Shown here in pieces: positions 8,508 to 18,069 of a DNA stretch of 64,000 nucleotides. The stretch spans positions 366,497 to 430,496 of the forward strand of contig NZ_AUMT01000001.1 of assembly GCF_000430825.1 (NCBI RefSeq), in the 5' to 3' direction. The notes under the pieces were generated by a model, which did not search any database, was not told the origin of the DNA, and worked only from the letters and a program-made list of their open reading frames with translations. A program made the position numbers and the translations under genes. How positions within the stretch are numbered: position 1 is the stretch's first letter; each line of letters starts with the position of its first letter. The stretch comes from Chryseobacterium daeguense DSM 19388. Lineage in GTDB: Bacteria; Bacteroidota; Bacteroidia; Flavobacteriales; Weeksellaceae.

Positions 8508-10115
8508 TTATTCTTTGATGAATTTTTCGTAATAGATTTTATTTTTTGTCTGTGCTTTCAGGTAATAAACTCCCTTCGCAAAATCTTCAACTTTTACCGA
8601 TTTCTGGTTCTTTACTTTTGTTATTAATCTTCCTAAATTATCATAAATCTCCATAGAAAGAACGTCGTGTTCAGAAGCGATATTCAGAATGTTTTTAACG
8701 GGATTCGGGAAAATGACCAGCTGTTCTTTTTTCACAAGGTCAGAAGTGCTCAGGACATTGTTATAAAACTTTCCGAAGTTCAGGATTCCAAAACCCATCT
8801 GGTCGGTATGGGAAGGATAGAGCGATGCTGTTTCCCTCAGCCTGTTTCTCATCTGGTCACGGCTCATGGTATTAAAAGCCTGGATAAGACAGGCAATTCC
8901 GCCCGCTGCAACAGGCGTTGCAATGGAAGTTCCGCTCACTGTTGTAGTAGAATTATTCATTACGGTGGTAGTTAAAGTACCCCTTGTACTGCCATCGGGC
9001 TTTACAACTCCCGCAGAATTGGGTCCGTATGAAGAAAAGTTGGATGAAGCACCCGCAGCATCTACTGATCCGATAGTGAAAACTTTAGCATTATCTGCCG
9101 GGGTCATAATATAATGCCAGGGCTGTACCCCGGAGTTTCCGGCTGCAATGGTAACAAAAATACCTTTATTAACGGCAATTTCAGCGGCTCTTGCAATGAA
9201 GGAAGTAGTTCCGTTCATATTGGCATAAGTGTAATTATATTTCGGGTCGTCAAAAACAGCATATCCCAGAGAAGTGGTGATGAGGTCTACACCCTTTCTT
9301 TCGGCTTCTTCGGCGGCTTCTATCCAGTATAATTCCTCTTCTGGAATTTCTACGGTGGCATTTTCACTTCGATATAAATAAAAATCTGCATCCGGGGCAG
9401 ATCCTACAAAGGTATTCTGAATATATCCTCCGATTGCTCCCAAAACTACGGAACCGTGATTGTTTAAGGTAGGATCATAAATATTGGCTGTTTTGGTTAC
9501 AAAATCAAAGCCTCCCTTTATGTGGCTGTTGGTCCATAGTCTTGAAAAAGCAGAACCTGTATCCACCGTTGGAAATCCGGTATCAATCACGGCAATAGTG
9601 ACACCCGTTCCCGTATATCCCGCAAGGTGAAGCGGGCGAAGGTTCACTTGGTCAATCTGCGCAGATCCTGATCCGTAATCAAAAACCGTCAGCGTTTTAT
9701 TGGTAGAATTTATAAAATCATCCCACTTATTCACCTGGCTGGCTTTTGGAATGGTAGAAGAATTTTTTGCAAAGCTTTCCACCGACTGCACATAGCTTTG
9801 AGCCTGAATTGTTGCAATCTGGGCCGGCGTGGCATTTACGGCGGCACCGTTCAGCCATTTGGAATAATCCGTTACCGTAAAGCCCAGTGTCTGCAGATTC
9901 TGGATATAAGACTGCTCAATAGGTGCGTCCTGATCATTAAGAGGAATTCCTAATGCAGTCCGGCGGTTCAGTGATTTCTGAGAGAGTTCAGACAGGGGAT
10001 TTGCGTAAAATGCTGCTTTATTCGGCTTATCTTTGAAATAAACAAAAACCAGCGAAGTCTGTGCAAAAACAGAAGAGTAACCTGCTAGAACACAAAAGAG
10101 TAAAATTTTTTTCAT
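8508..10115 (-). CDS. subtilisin-family (S8) serine protease with type IX secretion sorting domain
   Basis: A 535-aa secreted endopeptidase. After the signal peptide (cleavage near VFAQ) and an N-terminal prodomain-like stretch (about 20-150), the S8 domain shows catalytic Asp178 (VIDTG), His220 (NNHGSVV), oxyanion Asn327 (AAGNSG) and Ser397 (SGTSIATP). The C-terminal 75 residues (FPNPVKNILNI..., GVYYLKAQTKNK) are a type A T9SS sorting domain, which sends the protein across the outer membrane through the gliding/Por secretion system. It is monocistronic with a shared bidirectional terminator. The family call is firm; the substrate is unknown. Confidence 0.95.
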   Translation of the reverse strand: MKKILLFCVLAGYSSVFAQTSLVFVYFKDKPNKAAFYANPLSELSQKSLNRRTALGIPLNDQDAPIEQSYIQNLQTLGFTVTDYSKWLNGAAVNATPAQIATIQAQSYVQSVESFAKNSSTIPKASQVNKWDDFINSTNKTLTVFDYGSGSAQIDQVNLRPLHLAGYTGTGVTIAVIDTGFPTVDTGSAFSRLWTNSHIKGGFDFVTKTANIYDPTLNNHGSVVLGAIGGYIQNTFVGSAPDADFYLYRSENATVEIPEEELYWIEAAEEAERKGVDLITTSLGYAVFDDPKYNYTYANMNGTTSFIARAAEIAVNKGIFVTIAAGNSGVQPWHYIMTPADNAKVFTIGSVDAAGASSNFSSYGPNSAGVVKPDGSTRGTLTTTVMNNSTTTVSGTSIATPVAAGGIACLIQAFNTMSRDQMRNRLRETASLYPSHTDQMGFGILNFGKFYNNVLSTSDLVKKEQLVIFPNPVKNILNIASEHDVLSMEIYDNLGRLITKVKNQKSVKVEDFAKGVYYLKAQTKNKIYYEKFIKE

Positions 10116-10201
10116 GTATTTATTTTGTATAAAGATAAAACAAAATCAATAAAATTTTTGATAGGATTTTAAATTCCTTATTTTTACAGAAATATTTGTT
10201 T

Positions 10202-11326
10202 ATGAAAAAAATTCAAATGGTTGACTTACAAAGTCAGTATTACAAAATAAAAAATGAAGTAGATAATGCAGTTTTAAATGTAATGGATTCGGCGGCTTTT
10301 ATAAACGGCCCTGAGGTAAAGTCTTTCCAGAATGAATTGGAATCTTATTTGGAAGTAAAACACGTCATTCCATGTGCCAACGGTACAGATGCACTGCAGA
10401 TTGCATTAATGGCGCTTGATCTTCAGGAAGGCGATGAAATTATTACAGCAGACTTTACTTTTGCTGCAACCGTGGAAGTTATTCATTTGCTGAAACTTAA
10501 ATCTGTTCTGGTAGATGTGGATTATGATACTTTTACCATCTCTATTGATGCTATTAAAAAAGCTATTACTCCTAAAACAAAGGCAATTATCCCTGTTCAT
10601 ATTTTCGGACAATGTGCGAATATGGAGGAAATTTTAAAAATTGCAGAGCAGCATAATTTATACGTTATTGAAGATAATGCACAGGCTATCGGTTCAGAAT
10701 TTACTTTCTCGGACGGAACAGTAAAAAGTGCCGGAACAATGTCTACAGTAGGCACAACTTCTTTCTTTCCTTCTAAAAATTTGGGCTGTTATGGTGACGG
10801 TGGAGCTATTTTTACCAATAATGATGAACTGGCACACCGCCTGAGAGGAATTGTAAACCACGGAATGTATGAAAGATATTATCATGATGAGGTAGGGGTA
10901 AATTCTCGTTTGGATAGCATTCAGGCAGCGGTTCTAAGGAAAAAGCTTCCTCATCTGGATACTTATAATGAAGCAAGAAGAAGAGCGGCAGATTATTATG
11001 ACGAGGCTTTTGCAGGACATGAAAATATTTTAACCCCAAAAAGAGCAGAATATTCTACGCATGTTTTCCACCAATATACATTAAGAATCCTAAACGGAAA
11101 ACGTAATGAATTACAAAAGTTTCTTACTGAAAAAGATATTCCGGCCATGATTTATTATCCGGTAGCCCTAAGAAAGCAAAAAGCTTACTATCAGGAAAGC
11201 AATGATGCCGATTTTGTGAATACGGATAAGCTTCTGGATCAGGTAATCTCTCTTCCGATGCATACGGAACTGGATGATGAGCAGCTGAAATATATTACGG
11301 ATGCGGTGTTGGAGTTTATGAAATAA
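10202..11326 (+). CDS. DegT/DnrJ/EryC1/StrS family PLP-dependent sugar aminotransferase
   Basis: A 374-aa fold-type I aminotransferase acting on a keto-sugar nucleotide. The PLP-binding Lys is Lys192 (FFPSKNLGCYGDGGAI), with Asp158 in the EDNAQ motif binding the pyridine nitrogen; CANGTDALQIAL is the cofactor-phosphate loop. I use the ATG at 10202; a TTG two codons earlier is possible but less likely. It is the first gene of a forward cluster with galE, a methyltransferase and a nucleotidyltransferase, fitting surface-polysaccharide or modified-sugar synthesis. The closest relatives in memory are WbpE/PglE/QdtB-like enzymes; the exact sugar cannot be told. Confidence 0.9.
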   Translation: MKKIQMVDLQSQYYKIKNEVDNAVLNVMDSAAFINGPEVKSFQNELESYLEVKHVIPCANGTDALQIALMALDLQEGDEIITADFTFAATVEVIHLLKLKSVLVDVDYDTFTISIDAIKKAITPKTKAIIPVHIFGQCANMEEILKIAEQHNLYVIEDNAQAIGSEFTFSDGTVKSAGTMSTVGTTSFFPSKNLGCYGDGGAIFTNNDELAHRLRGIVNHGMYERYYHDEVGVNSRLDSIQAAVLRKKLPHLDTYNEARRRAADYYDEAFAGHENILTPKRAEYSTHVFHQYTLRILNGKRNELQKFLTEKDIPAMIYYPVALRKQKAYYQESNDADFVNTDKLLDQVISLPMHTELDDEQLKYITDAVLEFMK

Positions 11327-11330
11327 AAAT

Positions 11331-11771
11331 ATGCTTCACGACGAAAGGATTTTAAAAAATAAGTTTGCTTATTTTTTGACTATTATCTTTGTTCTGGGAT
11401 GGATAATTTATTATGGTTCAGTTATTATTAGTATTTTATTGAAAGATTATGGTGTAACAGAAGATTATAAGAGCCTTAAAATTTTAATATATTTTTTAAT
11501 TTTTGCAACTTTTATATTGTTAATTTTTACGTTTGTAAATATTTTTAAAGAATCTAAAAGGACGTTTATTTATTTAAACTTATCAATTGTCTTAATAGGC
11601 ATATTATGGTCAATAAGTTTTCTTAATAATTATAAAAAAGGAATGGATGTATATTTATATTCTTTCTTGGTATTTATAGGTTTTCTAATTACTTCAGCAC
11701 TGTTAATAAATTATTTTAGACATACTCCAGCAAAGAATGAGATAGAAAACATAGGAAAACACAATGATTAA
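11331..11771 (+). CDS. small four-helix membrane protein of unknown function
   Basis: A 146-aa protein with four predicted membrane helices (about residues 12-36, 49-69, 77-95 and 103-124), with a charged N-terminus and a polar C-terminal tail. I recognise no family. It starts 4 bp after the aminotransferase stop and ends 18 bp before galE, so it is translated as part of that cluster. It is markedly AT-richer than its neighbours, as small membrane proteins often are, or possibly because it is a recent arrival. Confidence 0.65.
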   Translation: MLHDERILKNKFAYFLTIIFVLGWIIYYGSVIISILLKDYGVTEDYKSLKILIYFLIFATFILLIFTFVNIFKESKRTFIYLNLSIVLIGILWSISFLNNYKKGMDVYLYSFLVFIGFLITSALLINYFRHTPAKNEIENIGKHND

Positions 11772-11789
11772 AAATAACAATTACTAAAA

Positions 11790-12812
11790 ATGGCAATACT
11801 CGTAACAGGAGGTCTTGGATATATAGGTTCGCACACGGTTGTAGAGCTTTTAAATAATAATTTTGATGTTGTTATTGTAGATGATTTATCCAATACGGAA
11901 AGGTTTATTTTAAAAAATATTGAGGAAATTACGGGGAAAAAGCCTGTTTTTTATCCTTTTGATCTAAAAAGGAGAGAGCTTCTGACGCAGGTTTTTGATG
12001 CACATCAGATTGAAGGGTGTATCAATTTTGCGGCTTCAAAAGCGGTAGGAGAAAGCCAGGTAATTCCGGTAGATTATTATGAGAATAATCTTTTCTCATT
12101 GATCAATATTTTGCAGGAGTTTAAAGATAGAGGAATTTCAAACTTTATCTTCAGCTCTTCCTGCACGGTTTACGGACAGGCAGAGAAAATGCCAATCGAT
12201 GAAAATACACCTCTGAAACAGCCTGAAAGTGTCTACGGAAAGACAAAGCAGATGGGAGAGGAGATCATCATTGATTTTGCCAAAGCTTATCACCGAAAGA
12301 TTTCGTTATTAAGATATTTTAACCCAATCGGGGCGCATCCGTCAGCAAAAATTGGTGAATTGCCGGTCGGAATTCCCAATAATTTAGTACCTTACGTTAT
12401 GCAAACTGCTGCAGGAATAAGAGAAAAACTGAATATCTGGGGTGATGATTATGATACGGAAGACGGAACGGCAGTTCGGGATTATATTTATGTGGTGGAC
12501 CTTGCAAAAGCTCACGTAGCAGCTCTGAAAAGGCTGATGGAAGACACTTCCCGAGAAACGAAGATTGATATTTACAATCTCGGAACCGGTAAAGGATCTT
12601 CTGTTTTGGAAGTGGTAAAAGCTTTTGAAATTGCAAATGACGTGAAAGTTCCTTATCAAATCTGTGAAAGGAGGGAAGGCGACATTACCATTGCTTATGC
12701 CAATGCGGATAAAGCTGAAAGAGAGCTGAACTGGAAATCTGAAACTTCATTGGAAGAGGCTTTGAGAACGGTTTGGCAGTGGCAGAAATATTTAGAATCA
12801 AGAAACGCTTAA
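11790..12812 (+). CDS. galE: UDP-glucose 4-epimerase
   Basis: Extended SDR enzyme interconverting UDP-glucose and UDP-galactose (or the N-acetyl forms). The 340-aa protein has the NAD loop GGLGYIGSH at residues 7-15, Ser124/Thr126 (SSSCTVYG), the catalytic pair Tyr149-x3-Lys153 (SVYGKTK), and the typical RYFNPIGAHPS and DGTAVRDYIYV motifs. It lies in the sugar cluster between the small membrane protein and the methyltransferase gene. GalE is more likely than another epimerase, given the length and the DGT-VRDYI box. Confidence 0.93.
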   Translation: MAILVTGGLGYIGSHTVVELLNNNFDVVIVDDLSNTERFILKNIEEITGKKPVFYPFDLKRRELLTQVFDAHQIEGCINFAASKAVGESQVIPVDYYENNLFSLINILQEFKDRGISNFIFSSSCTVYGQAEKMPIDENTPLKQPESVYGKTKQMGEEIIIDFAKAYHRKISLLRYFNPIGAHPSAKIGELPVGIPNNLVPYVMQTAAGIREKLNIWGDDYDTEDGTAVRDYIYVVDLAKAHVAALKRLMEDTSRETKIDIYNLGTGKGSSVLEVVKAFEIANDVKVPYQICERREGDITIAYANADKAERELNWKSETSLEEALRTVWQWQKYLESRNA

Positions 12813-12823
12813 AAAGAAAAGTT

Positions 12824-13588
12824 ATGGCCTGGAATCCGGAAGTATACGATCAGTTTAAAAATGAACGTTCGGCGCCGTTTTTCGATTTGCTGGATTTGGT
12901 GGAACCTATACCGAATCTTTCCGTAATTGATTTGGGATGCGGAACAGGAGAACTGACATCAAAATTACTGGATTATCTGCAGGATTCTAAAGTAACAGGG
13001 ATTGATTCTTCCGCGGAAATGCTTGAAAAAGCAAAACATTTCCAGACCAGCCGACTCACTTTTCAGCAGAGAAGCATTGAAGATCAACTGAATTTAAATG
13101 ATACTTTTGACCTTATTATATCCAATGCGGCCATTCAGTGGTGTAATAACCATAAAGAATTATTTGCCAGGATTATTGGTAAGATCAATAAAGGCGGCCA
13201 ACTGGCGATTCAGATCCCTTCTAATCATGAATTTATCGTGCATCAGCTTCTGAGAAAAGTTGCGGAAACGGAACCTTATAAAACAGCATACAATTTGTGG
13301 ACACGGGAATATTCGGTTTTGAAGATTGAGGATTACGCTAAAATTTTATATGATAATAAAGGAAGCGAGATCACTGTTTTTGAAAAAGTATTTCCCCACA
13401 TTATGGAAGATGCGGAAGCTATTTTCACATGGGCTTCAGGAACTGCAATGATTCCTTACATAGAAAGGCTTCCGGAAGATTTGCAAGAACAGTTTAAAGA
13501 AGATTATAAAAAAGAATTAAAACTTACATTCCCGGAATCACCGGTCTTTTATCCATTTAAAAGAACATTTATTTCGGCAAAATTTTAA
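12824..13588 (+). CDS. tam: SAM-dependent methyltransferase, trans-aconitate 2-methyltransferase-like
   Basis: Class I methyltransferase, 254 aa from the ATG at 12824; earlier in-frame starts fall inside galE and add only a basic tail. Motif I DLGCGTG at residues 36-42 and GIDSSAEMLEKA bind SAM. The N-terminus (WNPEVYDQFKNERSAPF) and the SNAAIQWCNNHKELF and IPYIERLPEDLQEQF segments follow E. coli Tam, which methylates trans-aconitate, an off-product of aconitase. It starts 11 bp after galE. Tam is a good match along the length, but its place beside sugar genes leaves room for another acidic small-molecule substrate. Confidence 0.8.
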   Translation: MAWNPEVYDQFKNERSAPFFDLLDLVEPIPNLSVIDLGCGTGELTSKLLDYLQDSKVTGIDSSAEMLEKAKHFQTSRLTFQQRSIEDQLNLNDTFDLIISNAAIQWCNNHKELFARIIGKINKGGQLAIQIPSNHEFIVHQLLRKVAETEPYKTAYNLWTREYSVLKIEDYAKILYDNKGSEITVFEKVFPHIMEDAEAIFTWASGTAMIPYIERLPEDLQEQFKEDYKKELKLTFPESPVFYPFKRTFISAKF

Positions 13589-13597
13589 ATACACATT

Positions 13598-14050
13598 ATG
13601 AAAACAGAAAGAATAGGCATTACATTTTCCTCATTTGATCTGCTTCATGCCGGCCATATTAAAATGCTGGAAGAAGCTAAAACAGTTTGCGATTATTTAA
13701 TTGTCGGGCTGCAAATAGACCCGTCTCATGACCGCCCTAATAAAAATAAACCAACACAGACTATTGTTGAACGATACATTCAGTTAAAAGCTGTAAATGC
13801 TGTTGACGAAATTATCCCTTATTATACGGAGCAGGACTTGGAAGATATTTTAAAATCATTTGTTATAGATGTAAGAATCATCGGTGATGATTATATGGAC
13901 AAAGATTTTACAGGGAAAAAATACTGCGAAGAAAAAGGCATTGAGATCTTTTACAACAAAAGAGACCACAGGTTTTCCTCCAGTGATCTGAGAAAAAGAA
14001 TCTATGAAGCCGAAATGGAAAAAATAAAAAGAACAGAAACTGTAAAATAA
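13598..14050 (+). CDS. cytidylyltransferase-like (TagD/RfaE type) nucleotidyltransferase
   Basis: A 150-aa enzyme of the nucleotidyltransferase superfamily. The HxGH motif is present (LLHAGH, His17 and His20), preceded by ITFSSFD where relatives have GxFD, and the C-terminal RFSSSDLRKRI plays the role of the ISSTxI/RTxGISTT loop. Glycerol-3-phosphate cytidylyltransferase (TagD) is the nearest named family. It ends the sugar cluster and is followed at once by a terminator. The activated alcohol or sugar is unknown; CTP is assumed from the family. Confidence 0.82.
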   Translation: MKTERIGITFSSFDLLHAGHIKMLEEAKTVCDYLIVGLQIDPSHDRPNKNKPTQTIVERYIQLKAVNAVDEIIPYYTEQDLEDILKSFVIDVRIIGDDYMDKDFTGKKYCEEKGIEIFYNKRDHRFSSSDLRKRIYEAEMEKIKRTETVK

Positions 14051-14051
14051 A

Positions 14052-14076
14052 AAAATCCCGAAATTTTCGGGATTTT
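14052..14076. terminator. bidirectional terminator
   Basis: A 12-bp palindrome arm aaaatcccgaaa and its complement are separated by one base, with A/T ends, between the converging cytidylyltransferase gene and the outer-membrane receptor gene. Confidence 0.88.
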
Positions 14077-14095
14077 CTTTTCTATGTATGACTGA

Positions 14096-16651
14096 TTACA
14101 TCGGGACTTGCTCATCGCCGCCTGCATCATTGGCATTAATGTCTTTTTTCTTCTTAGGCTGCTCGATTTTCTCTCCCTGCTTGAATCTGTAAGTGAAAGA
14201 AAGCGCAAACTGTCTGGGCTGCCACTGCATATAAGAGTCTCTTACGCTGTTTGCAGTATAAGTAGTAGATCTCATTGCTCTGGTATTAAAAATATCCTGG
14301 ATATTGAACGAAATGGTAGCATTTCCATTCCAGATGGTTTTTGAAGCCCCAAAATTGATAGCGTACATATCTTTTCTATCCTGATAAGCTGTTTTCTGAC
14401 CTCCTCTGTAGAATCCTTGAAACTGGAAGCTTAAAGTTTTATCCACCTTTACTGTAGTGGTAAGTCTTGCTCTTGTCGAGAAACCTTTACCTTCGAAGTT
14501 TGCGACAGCCTGTATAGGGTTTAGATTTTGATCGTAGGTATCGTAAACAGTACTTCCTTTTGTATTATATCCAAATACATCTACATTTCCTAAGAATTTT
14601 AGCCAGCTTGTAGCATCCCAGTTGAAGTTTAGATCTAAACCAAAACGATCATCAGTTCCCAGGTTAATCGGTTTGGTATGGGATTCCACTACTTTAGGAA
14701 AAAGGATGTTTCCATTTTCATCTTCTGCTAATTTATTGTACACAAGCATCTTCGTATCGTCAGTCTGATGTCTGTAATATAATGTAGGGTTAATTGTAAA
14801 TTTCTTCTTGGAAATACTGTATCCAAATTCGTATGAATCTACATAAGAAGGGTTCAAATCAATATTACCGTCAAAAATATTCTGGTTATCATTATAATTT
14901 GGGTTCGGAATCATGAAGAATGATCTCGGACGGTCAATTCTTCTTGTATAATTTAATAAAAACTGATTGTCTTTAGCAATTTCATAGCTTAAATAAACAC
15001 TTGGGAATAAATTGTTGTAATTTTTCGTAGTGTTGATTGCTGGTTTGTTAGCAACTAAGTTTTTGTAAAAAATGTCGACATTGGAAAGCTCGTCTCTCAA
15101 TCCCACCTGATAGCCAAGTCTGCCGATTTTACTTTTAAACTGTAGATAGAAAGCATTAAAAGTTTCTTTATAGGTAGCATCGTAAGTATAAAGTGGTAAA
15201 AATGATAAAACAGGCGCCGAATTTGTACTTTGCTGTACATCGTTGCTATAGTCGTTATTGTTGATATCAAGTCTGTAGCCGGCTTCCAATTTTGAATTTT
15301 CACCAATTGGTAACTCATAATCAGCTTTACCAATAACTGTTTTGTTGATGGTATGTTGATTAATGATGTTTCGCAACCCGTCACGGGTGTCATCAATATC
15401 GGTATCATTGTATGATCTGCTTCTCTGTAAACTTAGCGATAATGACAAATTCTGTCCTTTGTCGTCAAATTTATGGTCTAATCCGAAGTCACCCTGAAAA
15501 GCAAGGTTATTGTTTCTTCCGAAAGTGCTTCTGTTTGATGTATAGAAGGGATCCACCAAAGGAGTATAGCTATAATCAATATTACCGAAATTTTCACTGT
15601 CGAATGTTCTTACTGTTCCCGAAGCGTTTACGGAAGTTTTGTCTGTAATATCATATACAATACCTGCAGAAGCATTGTAATTATCATTTTTACTTTTGTT
15701 TTCAGAATCTGTATTTCTTCTTACAAGGGCGTCATCTAAAATTGCATTTGTAAAATAGTCATCATTTCTGCTGGTATTTTTAGATTCCCTGTATCCGCCG
15801 CCGCCATTCAGGAACCATGTGAAGTTTCCTTTTCTCCAGCTTAGGTTGGTATTCAGGTTGGTTTGTGGCAGATATCCTACGGTTCCCGTAACACTACCGT
15901 TGAAACCAGTTTTTTTGTTTTTCTTTAAAATAATATTTAGAATACCAGCTGTTCCGCTCGCCTCAAATTTTGAAGAAGGGTTGGTAATCACCTCAATTCT
16001 TTCAATCTGGTCTGCAGGAATACTTTGAAGCGCATTAGCTCCGTCATCAATTCCCAGAAGAGCAGAAGGTTTTCCGTTAATTAAAAATCTAACGTTTGAA
16101 CTTCCTCTCATGGAGACTGTACCATCCGTATCTACAGAAACCGAAGGCACATTAGAAAGCACATCCTGAAGGTTTCCTCCTTTACTTACGATATCCTGAG
16201 ACGGGTCGTATGTTCTTTTATCTAATTCTACCTTATAAGGTTTTGTAGACTGGGCTGTAATGGTTACCCCTTGAATTTCAGTTGTCTTTGTATTGGTAGC
16301 GCTTACTTCAGGGTCAATGGAAAAAGCGCCGATGTTTCCTGCAGCTGTAATCTGCTTGTTCAGAACACTTTTTTTGTAATCGATTGCCTCAATTGAAATA
16401 TCATAGTTTCCAGGGGCAAGATCTACTTTGTATTGTCCTTTTTCATCGGTAAGAGCTGCATCGCTGTATAATTTATTTGCTTTATTACTGAAGGTAACCG
16501 AAGCATAAGGAACAGGCTGGTTATTTTTATTGACTACCGATCCTGAAATACCTACCTTTTCCTGTGCAAAAGCCAGTGCTGCTGCCGAAATTACAAAAGT
16601 AAGCCCTAAGGTTTTTTTTGTAAAAATGTTAAAGATTTCCGTCTGATTCAT
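14096..16651 (-). CDS. TonB-dependent-receptor-like outer-membrane beta-barrel protein
   Basis: An outer-membrane protein of about 851 aa. I prefer the ATG at 16651 (MNQTEIFNIFTKKTLG...AALAFAQ), which gives an acceptable signal peptide; an ATG at 16675 adds eight residues. An N-terminal carboxypeptidase-regulatory-like beta-sandwich (GISGSVVNKNNQPVPYASV) is followed by a plug domain (LQDVLSNVPSVSVDTDGTVSMRG, VRFLINGKPS) and a large C-terminal barrel ending in FALSFTYRF and a charged Lys-rich tail. This matches the outer membrane beta-barrel family (OMP_b-brl_3) rather than a SusC transporter, and no SusD follows. The ligand is unknown. Monocistronic. Confidence 0.88.
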   Translation of the reverse strand: MNQTEIFNIFTKKTLGLTFVISAAALAFAQEKVGISGSVVNKNNQPVPYASVTFSNKANKLYSDAALTDEKGQYKVDLAPGNYDISIEAIDYKKSVLNKQITAAGNIGAFSIDPEVSATNTKTTEIQGVTITAQSTKPYKVELDKRTYDPSQDIVSKGGNLQDVLSNVPSVSVDTDGTVSMRGSSNVRFLINGKPSALLGIDDGANALQSIPADQIERIEVITNPSSKFEASGTAGILNIILKKNKKTGFNGSVTGTVGYLPQTNLNTNLSWRKGNFTWFLNGGGGYRESKNTSRNDDYFTNAILDDALVRRNTDSENKSKNDNYNASAGIVYDITDKTSVNASGTVRTFDSENFGNIDYSYTPLVDPFYTSNRSTFGRNNNLAFQGDFGLDHKFDDKGQNLSLSLSLQRSRSYNDTDIDDTRDGLRNIINQHTINKTVIGKADYELPIGENSKLEAGYRLDINNNDYSNDVQQSTNSAPVLSFLPLYTYDATYKETFNAFYLQFKSKIGRLGYQVGLRDELSNVDIFYKNLVANKPAINTTKNYNNLFPSVYLSYEIAKDNQFLLNYTRRIDRPRSFFMIPNPNYNDNQNIFDGNIDLNPSYVDSYEFGYSISKKKFTINPTLYYRHQTDDTKMLVYNKLAEDENGNILFPKVVESHTKPINLGTDDRFGLDLNFNWDATSWLKFLGNVDVFGYNTKGSTVYDTYDQNLNPIQAVANFEGKGFSTRARLTTTVKVDKTLSFQFQGFYRGGQKTAYQDRKDMYAINFGASKTIWNGNATISFNIQDIFNTRAMRSTTYTANSVRDSYMQWQPRQFALSFTYRFKQGEKIEQPKKKKDINANDAGGDEQVPM

Positions 16652-16820
16652 AAGGTATTTTTTGTGTAAAATCATAAAAGATTTAATCTTAATATTACGA
16701 AATCGTTAAACTTATTAATTTCAAAATATTAAGGCTGATTTATTATTTGTAACTATATATGTCGCTTTAAAAAGCTAAATGTTAATTATTAATTTGTTAA
16801 AATAAAGTTAAATTTATTTT

Positions 16821-17846
16821 CTATTTTATATTTTTAGAATTCAGCCAGTCCTGGTACGCTTTTGCGTTGATGGCATGCTGCTCTGCGCTGGCCGTAAATT
16901 TGTGATAACCAAACCTTGCCGGATCCGCGCACATGAAGATGTAATCATTCTTTTCAGCATCTAAAACTGCATCTACAGAATTTTTATCTACCACACAGAT
17001 CGGTCCCGGAGGAATGCCTGCATTGGCGTAGGTGTTGTAAGGCGAAGGTGTTGTTAAATGCTTGTATAAAACCCTTTTTATAGGTTCCTTAAAATTTGTC
17101 TGTTTATTGATCGCGTATATTACCGTAGGGTCAGATTGCAGTTTCATGCCTTTTCTGTAACGGTTCAGGTAGAGCCCGGCGATGGTTTTCATCTCATCCT
17201 TTTTACCTCCTGATTCTTTATAAACAATGGAAGCAAGGGCATAAATCTGGTCTCTCGTAAGGCCGGACTGCTGCTCTTTAGCTTTTCTTTCACTGTTCCA
17301 GAACTCGTTGTACTGGTCATCAAATTTCTTGAAAAATTCTTTCGGGGTTACCGTCCAGAAAAAATTATAAGTATCAATAAAGAAATATTTTTTAAGATCT
17401 TCAGCGTTTTTGTAGCCTTTTTCAAGGGCGATTGCATTAAGATCGTTCATGAATTTTAAAGAATCCAGCTCTGTTTTTTTGGTTACCTTACCTACCATCT
17501 GGTAAATGTCTCCAAAATCACCAATTCTGAAACTATTCTCGGTTTGATTTCCTGCTTTTATCATATTTACAAGATTGGAGTTACCCATTCCTTTCTGAAA
17601 ATGATAACGGCCCGGCTTGAAATATTTATCGAGATCTTTTTCTTTGGATACGGCTTCGAAAGATTCTTTATTATCCACATATTTGGCTGCAGAATCCAGG
17701 ATTTGTTTGAAGCTCGCTTCATGAGGAATCAAAACATATCCGTCTTTTTCGATATTGTTCCCGTAATATTTATTATAAAATCTCAAACCTAAAAATCCTC
17801 CTATCACAACAACAAGAAGGATAACAATGAGAATAGCTTTTTTCAT
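16821..17846 (-). CDS. mltG: endolytic murein transglycosylase
   Basis: Inner-membrane lytic transglycosylase that cuts nascent glycan strands. The 341-aa protein has a single N-terminal membrane helix (AILIVILLVVVIGGFLGL) and the YceG fold. ALASIVYKESG contains the Glu211 that aligns with catalytic Glu218 of E. coli MltG; QSDPTVIYAI and TPSPYNTYANAGIPPGPIC are family signatures. It lies downstream of dapF on the same strand, with a repeat-filled gap of 232 bp between the two coding regions. Both genes serve peptidoglycan metabolism. Confidence 0.93.
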   Translation of the reverse strand: MKKAILIVILLVVVIGGFLGLRFYNKYYGNNIEKDGYVLIPHEASFKQILDSAAKYVDNKESFEAVSKEKDLDKYFKPGRYHFQKGMGNSNLVNMIKAGNQTENSFRIGDFGDIYQMVGKVTKKTELDSLKFMNDLNAIALEKGYKNAEDLKKYFFIDTYNFFWTVTPKEFFKKFDDQYNEFWNSERKAKEQQSGLTRDQIYALASIVYKESGGKKDEMKTIAGLYLNRYRKGMKLQSDPTVIYAINKQTNFKEPIKRVLYKHLTTPSPYNTYANAGIPPGPICVVDKNSVDAVLDAEKNDYIFMCADPARFGYHKFTASAEQHAINAKAYQDWLNSKNIK

Positions 17847-17894
17847 TTATTATTTGATTAAAAGTTTCTGTTTTTAAAACTGTTTATATTTATA

Positions 17895-18060
17895 CTGTTA
17901 ATTTCCTTAATATAAATAAACTTTGTTTATTCTTTATTTTAAACATTAAGAATTTAAGCGTTTAAAATATTGCTAAAATTAAGAATCAATAAATTGCTTT
18001 TTTAAAGTTCATTAAGCATAAATCTTAATTCCTTAATGTTTTAAATATTTATCAAAAAAT
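17895..18060. repeat. AT-rich intergenic repeat, copy A
   Basis: Contains the palindrome AATAAACTTTGTTTATT followed by CTT(T)ATTTTA(A)ACATTAAG and several TTAA-type direct repeats. The same core occurs at 47325-47440 and, less exactly, at 49070-49225. All copies are intergenic next to minus-strand genes. Confidence 0.6.
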
Positions 18061-18069
18061 TTAAACAGA

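Noticed and set aside
10196-10201. TTG start for the DegT aminotransferase
   Set aside because: A standard ATG lies two codons later and matches the family start.
12773-12823. Earlier start for the Tam-like methyltransferase
   Set aside because: It would overlap galE and add a basic stretch absent in Tam; the ATG at 12824 gives the conserved N-terminus.
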